Counted from the stretch's first letter, positions 1 to 4,962 are shown. The stretch is 5,855 nt of DNA from JAAETI01 sp965368515 (GCA_965368515.1 CBDUNF010000216.1:1-5855); one strand, 5' to 3'. Notes: a model not told the origin generated them from the letters alone. Numbers and translations are program-made.

Positions 1-2
1 CG

Positions 3-872
3 ATCCGTGCGTTCATGAAGTGGGGCGACGAGCACGTCACCAAGCACGATCTGTCCTCGCTGCGTCTTCTCGGTACGGTCGGTGAACCGATCAACCCCGA
101 GGCATGGATGTGGTACCACGAGGTAATCGGTGGCGGCAAGTGCCCGATCGTTGACACCTGGTGGCAGACCGAGACCGGCGCCATCATGATTGCCCCCCTC
201 CCGGGCGCCGTGGCCACCAAGCCAGGTTCGGCCACCAAGCCGTTCCCGGGTATTGGCGCAGATGTCGTTGATGAGGCCGGCCATTCTGTACCGCTTGGTG
301 GCGGTGGCTTCCTTGCCATGCGTCGTCCGTGGCCTTCGATGCTGCGTACGGTCTACGGCGACGATCAGCGTTATCTCGACACCTACTGGTCACGCTTCGA
401 CAACATGTACTTCGCGGGCGATGGCGCCAAGCGTGACGACGACGGCTACTTCTGGCTGCTTGGTCGCGTAGACGATGTCATGTTGATCGCCGGTCACAAC
501 ATCTCGACCACCGAGGTCGAGTCGGCTCTGGTCAGCCATGAGGCTGTCGCCGAGGCCGCCGTTGTTGGTCGCAAGGATCCGGTTACCGGTCAAGCAATCG
601 CAGCGTTCGTGACCCTTCGTGGCGGTATCGAGGGGAGCGAGGAGCTTCTCCAGGCTCTGCGCAACCACGTCGCCGCTTCGATTGGGCCGATCGCCAAGCC
701 GAAGAGCATCGTGTTCACGGCCGACCTTCCGAAGACCCGGTCCGGCAAGATCATGCGTCGTCTCCTCAAGGACATCTCCGAGCAGCGGCAACTGGGTGAC
801 GTAACCACCCTCGCCAACGCCGACATCGTCAAGGAGATCGCAGCCCAATCGGCCGCAAGTTCAGACGACTAA
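3..872 (+). CDS. acs: Acetyl-CoA synthetase (AMP-forming), C-terminal part, 5' end outside window
   Basis: The enzyme activates acetate to acetyl-CoA through acetyl-AMP in the cytoplasm, feeding the TCA and glyoxylate pathways. The frame is open from the window edge, so the true start lies upstream. About 289 residues remain of a family usually near 650. The C-terminal half matches acetyl-CoA synthetases almost motif by motif: VGEPINPEAW, the adenylate-forming core WWQTETG (about residues 53-59 of the visible part), YFAGDGAKRDDDGYFW, the hinge GRVDDV, and the C-terminal PKTRSGKIMRR, whose Lys is the catalytic lysine acetylated in this family. One oddity is that the hinge is followed by LIAGHNIST, where the enteric enzyme has NVSGHRLGT, so an Arg is replaced by Asn. 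The TAA stop is followed 22 bases later by a strong hairpin, so this gene ends its transcript. Family identity is very secure. Acetate as substrate follows from the close match, not from a test. Confidence 0.95.
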   Translation: MRAFMKWGDEHVTKHDLSSLRLLGTVGEPINPEAWMWYHEVIGGGKCPIVDTWWQTETGAIMIAPLPGAVATKPGSATKPFPGIGADVVDEAGHSVPLGGGGFLAMRRPWPSMLRTVYGDDQRYLDTYWSRFDNMYFAGDGAKRDDDGYFWLLGRVDDVMLIAGHNISTTEVESALVSHEAVAEAAVVGRKDPVTGQAIAAFVTLRGGIEGSEELLQALRNHVAASIGPIAKPKSIVFTADLPKTRSGKIMRRLLKDISEQRQLGDVTTLANADIVKEIAAQSAASSDD

Positions 873-894
873 GGACCCCAAACCCTCTACCACA

Positions 895-924
895 GAAGCG
901 CCTCCCCATTGGGGGAGGCGCTTC
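895..924 (+). terminator. Hairpin terminator after acs
   Basis: A perfect 13-bp stem, GAAGCGCCTCCCC (895-907) with GGGGAGGCGCTTC (912-924), encloses a 4-base loop. It is followed by ACTTTTG, a short T run. It sits 22 bases after the acs stop and just before the dps promoter, as expected for an intrinsic terminator. The T tract is weak, which is common in GC-rich actinobacteria. Confidence 0.85.
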
Positions 925-928
925 ACTT

Positions 929-957
929 TTGCAGTGCCGCACTGCCTCTTCTAAACT
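929..957 (+). promoter_or_regulatory. Promoter for the dps-repressor pair
   Basis: TTGCAG (929-934, against consensus TTGACA) and TAAACT (952-957, fitting the actinobacterial TANNNT) are separated by exactly 17 bases. Transcription would start near 964, about 36 bases before the dps start codon. This is the best -35/-10 pair in the gap between the acs terminator and dps. The -35 T's overlap the T run of the upstream hairpin. The start site is predicted, not mapped. Confidence 0.55.
931..945. promoter_or_regulatory. Perfect 7-1-7 inverted repeat over the -35 and spacer
   Basis: GCAGTGC (931-937), one central C, then GCACTGC (939-945) form a perfect 15-bp inverted repeat covering part of the -35 box and the spacer. 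The 7-1-7 geometry is that of classic Fur/PerR boxes, and a Fur-family gene is second in the operon. The base content is far more GC-rich than known Fur or PerR boxes, so the assignment as an operator is inference. Confidence 0.4.
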
Positions 958-970
958 GGACACTGTCTAA
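956..970. promoter_or_regulatory. Imperfect 7-1-7 repeat over the predicted transcription start
   Basis: CTGGACA (956-962), central C, TGTCTAA (964-970). Five of seven positions pair, and the two mismatches are transitions. It overlaps the end of the -10 box and the predicted start site, where a repressor would block transcription. Read on the other strand it begins TTAGACA, closer to Fur/PerR-like half sites than the upstream repeat. It is a candidate autoregulatory operator only. Confidence 0.35.
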
Positions 971-986
971 TAAAGATTCCCGGCTG

Positions 987-994
987 TAAGGAGG
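987..994 (+). promoter_or_regulatory. Ribosome binding site of dps
   Basis: TAAGGAGG, a near-perfect Shine-Dalgarno sequence, ends 5 bases before the ATG at 1000. It fixes that start and predicts strong translation. Confidence 0.85.
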
Positions 995-999
995 CCCTG

Positions 1000-1464
1000 A
1001 TGGGCTGGACCGTGCTCCCCGAAGAAACCGCCAACAAGGTTGCAGATGCTCTGCAACCAACAATGCTTGATTTGATCGACTTGCACCTCGTCGGCAAACA
1101 GGCGCATTGGACTGTCGTTGGCGACAGCTTCCAACCTGTTCATGAGCGTCTTGACCTGCTCATCGACCAGTGGCGTCTGTGGAGCGACTCCGTCGCCGAG
1201 CGTATCGTGATCCTCGGTTCCCTCCCCAAGGGCCGCGCTCACGATGTCGTCAACCTCGGCAAGGATGGCGAGTTCCCCGTCGATTGGTTGGACGGTTCCG
1301 AAGCTATGCGGCTCGTCGCCGACCGAGTCGAGGCGGCTGCGCGCCGGGCACGCGACCACCAGGGGGCTATTGCCGATCTCGACGTCATCAGCGACGGGCT
1401 GATGCAGCAAATCATCGAGGGTCTCGAGGAGCAGCTCTGGATGCTGCGGGCTCACCTCCAGTAA
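1000..1464 (+). CDS. dps: Dps-family ferritin-like protein (DNA starvation/stationary-phase protection)
   Basis: Dps proteins form hollow 12-subunit shells that oxidise Fe(II) with hydrogen peroxide and store the iron, protecting DNA from hydroxyl radicals. The 154-residue product has the usual short Dps length and the family signature at the dimer-interface ferroxidase site: His36 in KQAHW, His48, Asp52, and the Asp63/Glu67 pair in WSDSVAER. This spacing equals that of Listeria Dps (His31, His43, Asp47, Asp58, Glu62) shifted by five, so all five ligands are present. There is no Lys/Arg-rich tail at either end, so direct DNA binding through a tail, as in E. coli Dps, is doubtful. Protection may rest on iron and peroxide removal. 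The start is supported by a strong ribosome site. The stop overlaps the start of a Fur-family regulator gene, so the two are co-transcribed. Family assignment is secure. Confidence 0.93.
   Translation: MGWTVLPEETANKVADALQPTMLDLIDLHLVGKQAHWTVVGDSFQPVHERLDLLIDQWRLWSDSVAERIVILGSLPKGRAHDVVNLGKDGEFPVDWLDGSEAMRLVADRVEAAARRARDHQGAIADLDVISDGLMQQIIEGLEEQLWMLRAHLQ
1038..1058. repeat. 9-3-9 inverted repeat inside dps (TGCA-N7-TGCA)
   Basis: GGTTGCAGA (1038-1046), TGC, TCTGCAACC (1050-1058): perfect 9-bp arms in codons 13-20 of dps. The outer form is GGTTGCA-N7-TGCAACC. The same geometry recurs in fbaB at 4071-4091. It could be an operator downstream of the promoter, an RNA hairpin, or chance. Confidence 0.6.
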
Positions 1465-1871
1465 TGGAAGAACTTCTGCGTGATGCGGGCCTGAGAGTTA
1501 CTCAGGCCCGCATCACCGTGTTGAACGCACTCGAGCAGCTGGATGACCATCCCACCGCGGATGAAGTATTTGCTGCGATCCCCGACCGCGGGGTCACGGT
1601 GTCGCGTGCCACTGTCTTCAACGTGCTCGACGATCTAGCTGCGGCCGAACTAGTAATGCGTGCCGATGCAGGCCCCGGTGCCGCTCGCTACGAGATAGCG
1701 ACCACCTTTCATCATCATTTTGTTTGTCGAAGCTGTGGGATGGTCGTCGATGTTCCCTGCGTTGACTCGTCCCCGCTGTGCGTCGATCCGGGATTTGTCG
1801 ATGGCCAAGTCGACAATGCACAAATCATCTTCCGGGGAACTTGCGCCCGGTGTTTGACTGCCGACCGCTAA
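1464..1871 (+). CDS. Fur-family metalloregulator, PerR/FurA-like (probable peroxide-sensing repressor)
   Basis: A 135-residue transcriptional repressor that binds DNA as a metal-loaded dimer. The N-terminal winged helix contains the Fur signature GLRVTQARITVL (9-20) and the recognition helix SRATVFNVLDDL (47-58). The C-terminal dimer domain has HHHF (83-86) followed by CRSCG (Cys88, Cys91) and a closing CARC (Cys127, Cys130), which make the structural Cys4 zinc site. Aligned to B. subtilis PerR, the regulatory ligands are His29, Glu77 (Asp85 in PerR), His83, His85 and Asp96 (Asp104 in PerR). Asp rather than Glu at the last position is typical of peroxide sensors. The ATG lies in TAATG, overlapping the dps stop by one base with no good ribosome site, so translation is probably coupled to dps. 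An upstream in-frame ATG at 1170 would run inside dps and is rejected. PerR control of dps is a known pairing in Gram-positives. FurA-like or another Fur subtype remains possible. Confidence 0.9.
   Translation: MEELLRDAGLRVTQARITVLNALEQLDDHPTADEVFAAIPDRGVTVSRATVFNVLDDLAAAELVMRADAGPGAARYEIATTFHHHFVCRSCGMVVDVPCVDSSPLCVDPGFVDGQVDNAQIIFRGTCARCLTADR
1480..1516 (+). repeat. Perfect 16-bp-arm hairpin in the first codons of the regulator gene
   Basis: Arms GTGATGCGGGCCTGAG (1480-1495) and CTCAGGCCCGCATCAC (1501-1516) pair without a mismatch around the loop AGTTA. It begins 16 bases after the dps stop and lies wholly inside the regulator's codons 6-18, which encode the conserved GLRVTQARIT segment. 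No T run follows, so it is not a classic terminator. As RNA it could protect the dps 3' end, pause polymerase or ribosomes, or lower regulator output. As DNA it could be a binding site. Confidence 0.8.
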
Positions 1872-1901
1872 ACCTGGCTGGCAACACGGGCAAGCAAGTT
1901 C

Positions 1902-1907
1902 GATAAT
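1902..1907 (+). promoter_or_regulatory. -10 element for a possible leaderless mutase transcript
   Basis: GATAAT lies 7 bases before the ATG at 1915, the spacing expected when transcription begins at the start codon. The matching -35 region (TGGCAA, 1879-1884) is poor. No Shine-Dalgarno sequence precedes either candidate ATG, which supports a leaderless reading. The mutase could also be read through from the dps operon. Confidence 0.4.
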
Positions 1908-1914
1908 GGGCGCT

Positions 1915-3630
1915 ATGAGCACCATTCCCACAGATCTCAGAGAACGTACCGAGGCATGGATCGCCGGCGATCCTGACAAGCACACACGAAAAGAGCTCAG
2001 AGCTCTTCTGGAATCGGGTGATGTAGACGAGCTGAATGAGCGGATGGATGGTTCCCTGATGTTTGGAACCGCAGGTCTGCGTGGGCGGGTCGAAGGTGGT
2101 TCGAACCGGATGAATCGTGCGGTCGTGATTCGCACCACCCGCGGTCTGGCCGAATACCTGCTTGAACACGACCCCGACTCCGATCAGCCGGTCGTCATCG
2201 GTCGCGATGCGCGCCTGTCGAGTGAACGATTCCAGAAGGACGCAGTCGGAGTTCTCACCGCAGCGGGAATCCTCGTTCGCTACTTCGAGGAACCGGTCCC
2301 CACGCCGGTGGTCGCATACGCTGCCCTCCAACTCGGGGCTCGGGCCGCAATCGTGGTCACCGCCAGTCACAACCCACCGTACGACAACGGGTACAAGGTC
2401 TACGACAGCAATGGTGCGCAGATCATCCCTCCGACCGATCGGACCATCGCAGACAAGATCGATGCCGTCGGTCCTGCGAAGGATGTGCCTCGTCTCGCCA
2501 AGAAGTACCGGGGCGAGCTGGCCGACCCGATCTCCGACCGGATGTTCGAACGGTATCTCGACGATATGGCCGGTGTTCGTGACCCCGAAGCCTCAGGCGC
2601 CGGGTTTGGCATTGTGTATACGCCGCTACACGGGGTCGGCGGCGAGTTCGTCACCGAGGCGCTGCGTGTCTCCGGCTACCCGAATCTCAGCCCGGTGCCA
2701 CTGCAATACGAACCGGACGGGCACTTCCCGACGGTCAACTTCCCAAATCCTGAAGAGCCCGGGGCGCTCGACCTAGCGAGCGAGCTGGCTGCGGCCAGCG
2801 ATGCTGGCCTGATCATCGCCAACGACCCGGACACCGACCGGCTGGCTATCAGCGTCGAGCGGGCCGCGGGCTGGCAGGCTCTTACCGGCAACCAGATTGG
2901 CGTGCTCCTCGGCGACTATGTCTTGTCGACCACCAAGGTCGGTAAACCTCTGGTTCTCAACAGCATCGTGTCGTCCCCGATGCTGGCCAGCATTGCAGCC
3001 AGCCACGGTGCCCGGTTTGAGCAGACACTCACCGGCTTCAAGTGGATCTGGAACGCAGCGCTGGACATCCAAGCAGCCGACGAGGGAACCTTCGTATTCG
3101 GCTACGAGGAAGCCCTCGGCTACTCGGTGGGTCCTGCCGTGCGTGACAAGGACGGGATCTCGGCTGCCGTCGTATTCGCCGATCTGGCCGCTGCCTGTGC
3201 CGAGCGAGGAGAGACGGTGCTGGACTATCTCGCAGACCTCTACGACAAGCACGGCCTCTGGGTTTCCACACAGAAGAGCATCGTGCGTCCCGGGAGCGAG
3301 GGTGCCGCGCAGATTGCCGCCGCGATGGAGCGCATCGCCGACTCGCCACCGGAGGAGGCCGGCGGGATCAGGATCGTCGGAATGACCGACTATCGCCTGG
3401 GTGCCGATGAGCGGCCGCGGTATATGGCGGCGACCCCACTGGTCGAGCTCGATCTCGGTGATCGAGGGAGAGCGTTGGTGCGGCCCAGTGGCACCGAGCC
3501 AAAGCTCAAGATCTATGTCGATCTCGTCGCCAAACGCGACGCGGCAATGCCGGCAGAGGTGCAGGAAGCGCAGCTCGTTGCCGAGGCCGACGTCGTGGCT
3601 GCTGCGATCGCCGATCAACTCGGTTTATAA
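1915..3630 (+). CDS. Phosphosugar mutase, phosphoglucomutase (PgcA/PGM2-type; alpha-D-phosphohexomutase family)
   Basis: The cytoplasmic enzyme interconverts sugar 1- and 6-phosphates, most likely glucose-1-phosphate and glucose-6-phosphate, through a phosphoserine. This links gluconeogenesis to glycogen, trehalose and cell-wall sugars. With the ATG at 1915 it has 571 residues, close to B. subtilis PgcA and human PGM2. All four active-site loops are visible in order: TASHNP with the catalytic Ser151 (149-154), the metal loop DPDTDR (304-309), the sugar loop GYEEALGY (396-403) and the phosphate loop RPSGTEPK (523-530). FGTAGLRG (50-57) and RDKDGIS are typical of the PGM2-like group. An in-frame ATG at 1906 adds three residues. 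I prefer 1915 because of the -10 box 7 bases upstream and the absence of a ribosome site. The gene lies 43 bases after the Fur-family gene. Phosphomannomutase or phosphopentomutase activity cannot be excluded from sequence. Confidence 0.93.
   Translation: MSTIPTDLRERTEAWIAGDPDKHTRKELRALLESGDVDELNERMDGSLMFGTAGLRGRVEGGSNRMNRAVVIRTTRGLAEYLLEHDPDSDQPVVIGRDARLSSERFQKDAVGVLTAAGILVRYFEEPVPTPVVAYAALQLGARAAIVVTASHNPPYDNGYKVYDSNGAQIIPPTDRTIADKIDAVGPAKDVPRLAKKYRGELADPISDRMFERYLDDMAGVRDPEASGAGFGIVYTPLHGVGGEFVTEALRVSGYPNLSPVPLQYEPDGHFPTVNFPNPEEPGALDLASELAAASDAGLIIANDPDTDRLAISVERAAGWQALTGNQIGVLLGDYVLSTTKVGKPLVLNSIVSSPMLASIAASHGARFEQTLTGFKWIWNAALDIQAADEGTFVFGYEEALGYSVGPAVRDKDGISAAVVFADLAAACAERGETVLDYLADLYDKHGLWVSTQKSIVRPGSEGAAQIAAAMERIADSPPEEAGGIRIVGMTDYRLGADERPRYMAATPLVELDLGDRGRALVRPSGTEPKLKIYVDLVAKRDAAMPAEVQEAQLVAEADVVAAAIADQLGL
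1958..1973. repeat. 16-bp perfect palindrome in mutase codons 15-20
   Basis: GGATCGCC followed directly by GGCGATCC is an uninterrupted 8+8 palindrome in the coding region. It lies 18 bases before a second palindrome at 1991-2007. One or two such arms per window are expected by chance at this length. Confidence 0.5.
1991..2007. repeat. 8-1-8 palindrome in mutase codons 26-31
   Basis: AAGAGCTC, A, GAGCTCTT: perfect 8-bp arms around one base, coding for KELRALL. Together with 1958-1973 it puts two palindromes within the first 95 bases of the gene. Confidence 0.5.
2784..2809. repeat. Overlapping, mutually exclusive inverted repeats in the mutase gene
   Basis: GCTGGC (2784-2789) pairs with GCCAGC (2794-2799), which can instead pair, as GGCCAGC (2793-2799), with GCTGGCC (2803-2809). 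The stretch encodes an Ala-rich helix (ELAAASDAGL), so GC-rich alanine codons may explain it. Confidence 0.4.
2961..2993. repeat. Nested inverted repeats around CGATGCTGGCC in the mutase gene
   Basis: CAGCATCG (2961-2968) pairs with CGATGCTG (2978-2985). The second arm also belongs to the 14-bp perfect palindrome ATGCTGG plus CCAGCAT (2980-2993). The 10-mer GATGCTGGCC also occurs in the 2800-2809 repeat of the same gene. Confidence 0.4.
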
Positions 3631-3676
3631 CGGTCCGCAACCAAAGCTGCCGGTGGTCCCTCGTTCGGGGGCCGTT
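3629..3676 (+). terminator. Weak structured region after the mutase gene, possible terminator
   Basis: AACGGTCC (3629-3636) can pair with GGGCCGTT (3669-3676) with one G-U, enclosing a 32-base loop. A smaller hairpin inside joins GGTCCC (3655-3660) and GGGGCC (3668-3673), so the two exclude each other. There is no T run. Position after the mutase stop fits a terminator, but the support is thin. Confidence 0.25.
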
Positions 3677-3682
3677 CGCGTA

Positions 3683-3711
3683 TTCCTATCTGATCGATTA
3701 TCGGCAATAAT
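3683..3711 (+). promoter_or_regulatory. Candidate promoter of fbaB
   Basis: AATAAT (3706-3711) is a reasonable -10. TTCCTA (3683-3688), 17 bases upstream of it, is a weak -35. The stretch 3681-3711 is the most AT-rich part of the gap between the mutase and fbaB. It would give a leader of about 47 bases. Confidence 0.35.
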
Positions 3712-3753
3712 GCCCGAGACAAATGACTTGCGCTGTTTCAACGCGCTTTGACC

Positions 3754-3759
3754 AAGGAG
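3754..3759 (+). promoter_or_regulatory. Ribosome binding site of fbaB
   Basis: AAGGAG ends 5 bases before the ATG at 3765. It decides the start against an in-frame ATG at 3723 that lacks such a site and would add 14 residues absent from E. coli FbaB. Confidence 0.8.
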
Positions 3760-3764
3760 TCGTC

Positions 3765-4811
3765 ATGGACCTATCTGCTCTTCTCGGAGACGAAGCAGAG
3801 GCTCTACTCACGTACGAGCCAAAGATCGCCAAAGATCAGATGAGCCTTCCTGGCCCTGATTTCATCGATCGTGTGCTCGCCCAGAGCGATCGCCATCCCC
3901 AGGTGCTGCGCAGTTTGCAGAGCCTTTACGACCACGGTCGTCTCAGCGGCACGGGCTACGTGTCGATCCTTCCCGTCGATCAGGGCATCGAGCACTCTGC
4001 CGCGGCGTCGTTTGCGCCCAACCCGGCCTATTTCGATCCACAGAACATTGTGGAGCTCGCCATCGAGGGTGGATGCAACGCCGTTGCATCCACATTCGGC
4101 GTCCTGGCGATGATGTCGCGCAAGTATGCCCACAAGATTCCCTTTATCGTCAAGATCAACCACAACGAGCTGCTCACGTACCCCAATGGTGCGGATCAGG
4201 TCATGTACGGATCCGTCGACCAGGCGTATGACCTCGGCGCTGCCGGTGTTGGCGCAACGATCTACTTCGGTTCGGATCTGGCTACTCGCCAGTTGCAAGA
4301 GACGGCGGAAGCCTTCGAGCGTGCGCATCAGCTGGGCATGTTCACCGTCTTGTGGTGCTACGTGCGCAACAGCGCCTTCAAGGTTGATGGCGTCAACTAC
4401 GAGGGGTCGTCCGACCTCACCGGTCAGGCCAACCACATTGGCTCCACGATCATGGCCGACATCGTCAAGCAGAAGCAGCCTGATTCCAACAATGGCTACG
4501 GCGCAGTTGGCTTCGGCAAAACCCACCCCCTGGTCTACAGCGAGTTGACCTCAGACAACCCGATCGATCTCACTCGTTGGCAGGTCGTCAACACTTACAT
4601 GGGTCGGGTTGGTCTCATCAACTCCGGTGGCGCCTCCGGTGGCGCAAGCGATCTCGCTGATGCGGTCCGCACCGCCGTTATCAACAAGCGTGCTGGTGGC
4701 ACCGGCCTCATTTCCGGTCGCAAGGCCTTCCAGCGCCCAATGGCCGAGGGCATCGAGCTCCTCAACGCCATCCAGGACGTGTATCTGGACCCGGCAGTGA
4801 CCATCGCATAG
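3765..4811 (+). CDS. fbaB: Class I fructose-bisphosphate aldolase, DhnA/FbaB type
   Basis: The enzyme reversibly condenses dihydroxyacetone phosphate and glyceraldehyde-3-phosphate to fructose-1,6-bisphosphate through a Schiff base, serving glycolysis and gluconeogenesis in the cytoplasm. The 348-residue product closely follows E. coli FbaB (about 350 residues) over its whole length: LPVDQGIEHS (69-78, Asp72 being the conserved active-site Asp), NPAYFDPQNIVELAIEGGCN, FIVKINHNE, GATIYFGS, LWCYVRNSAFK, and ADIVKQK with the likely Schiff-base Lys235. The phosphate-binding end has INSGG (285-289) and GLISGRKAFQR. The start is set by AAGGAG at 3754. The gene sits between the mutase and a PEPCK-family gene and has its own hairpin terminator, so it is probably monocistronic. 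In E. coli this type is linked to gluconeogenic growth, which suits the neighbours. Assignment is very secure. Confidence 0.96.
   Translation: MDLSALLGDEAEALLTYEPKIAKDQMSLPGPDFIDRVLAQSDRHPQVLRSLQSLYDHGRLSGTGYVSILPVDQGIEHSAAASFAPNPAYFDPQNIVELAIEGGCNAVASTFGVLAMMSRKYAHKIPFIVKINHNELLTYPNGADQVMYGSVDQAYDLGAAGVGATIYFGSDLATRQLQETAEAFERAHQLGMFTVLWCYVRNSAFKVDGVNYEGSSDLTGQANHIGSTIMADIVKQKQPDSNNGYGAVGFGKTHPLVYSELTSDNPIDLTRWQVVNTYMGRVGLINSGGASGGASDLADAVRTAVINKRAGGTGLISGRKAFQRPMAEGIELLNAIQDVYLDPAVTIA
3818..3837 (+). repeat. 10-bp tandem repeat in fbaB
   Basis: GCCAAAGATC occurs twice in direct succession, coding for KIAKDQ near the N terminus. Because 10 is not a multiple of three, loss or gain of one unit by slippage would shift the frame. 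Confidence 0.6.
4069..4093. repeat. 12-1-12 perfect inverted repeat inside fbaB
   Basis: GTGGATGCAACG (4069-4080), C, CGTTGCATCCAC (4082-4093): perfect 12-bp arms within codons 102-110 (EGGCNAVAS). Its inner 21 bp have the form GGATGCA-N7-TGCATCC, matching the geometry of the repeat in dps at 1038-1058. It may be a protein-binding site or an RNA hairpin. Confidence 0.75.
4622..4645 (+). repeat. 12-bp tandem repeat in the aldolase phosphate loop
   Basis: CTCCGGTGGCGC occurs twice in succession, coding for the repeated SGGA of NSGGASGGAS. E. coli FbaB has SGGAAGG here, so the protein motif is ordinary, but the exact DNA duplication is notable. Confidence 0.6.
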
Positions 4812-4832
4812 CAACGCTTCGGAGCAGTAATC

Positions 4833-4867
4833 GAAGACCCCGGCCGCTCTATGAGGTCGGGGTCTTC
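4833..4867 (+). terminator. Hairpin terminator after fbaB
   Basis: GAAGACCCCG (4833-4842) pairs perfectly with CGGGGTCTTC (4858-4867). Three further inner pairs, one of them G-U, make a 13-bp stem with a 9-base loop. It lies 21 bases after the fbaB stop. The trailing TCTCTG is only weakly T-rich. Confidence 0.8.
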
Positions 4868-4908
4868 TCTGCGTCGAGATTCCACAGTATTCCGCTGGAT
4901 GATCGCGC

Positions 4909-4914
4909 TACAGT
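4909..4914 (+). promoter_or_regulatory. Possible -10 box of the PEPCK-like gene
   Basis: TACAGT fits TANNNT and would start transcription near 4921, about 47 bases before the ATG. No convincing -35 lies at normal spacing. The hairpin upstream implies that a promoter must lie in 4868-4955. Confidence 0.3.
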
Positions 4915-4956
4915 CCCCACCAACGAAACGAACACTCGACAATTGCAGGCTCCCAG

Positions 4957-4962
4957 AGGAGG
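4957..4962 (+). promoter_or_regulatory. Ribosome binding site of the PEPCK-like gene
   Basis: AGGAGG, full Shine-Dalgarno complementarity, ends 5 bases before the ATG at 4968 and fixes this start. Confidence 0.85.

Noticed and set aside
1386..1404. 7-5-7 inverted repeat in dps
   Set aside because: Arms of seven bases are expected several times by chance in a window this size, and nothing in position or sequence singles it out.
967..1455. Open frame (162 codons) on the - strand covering dps
   Set aside because: Complete overlap with dps and its leader, and no protein family resemblance.
1170..1463. Upstream in-frame extension of the Fur-family gene from an ATG at 1170
   Set aside because: The added 98 residues are Arg/Pro-rich shadow translation of dps. 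The normal Fur N terminus begins at 1464.
3448..3466. 7-5-7 inverted repeat in the mutase gene near its phosphate loop
   Set aside because: Short arms in the coding region, explained by GATC/CTCG-rich codons.
2773..3618. Long open frame (281 codons) on the - strand opposite the phosphosugar mutase
   Set aside because: Antisense shadow of a well-conserved gene, with no family motif and no convincing start signal.
3723..3764. Earlier in-frame ATG for fbaB
   Set aside because: No ribosome site precedes it, the extra residues are not seen in E. coli FbaB, and AAGGAG sits properly before 3765.
3804..4526. Long open frame (240 codons) on the - strand opposite fbaB
   Set aside because: It lies entirely antisense to a confidently assigned gene, has no recognisable domain, and is the kind of open frame GC-rich codon use creates on the opposite strand.
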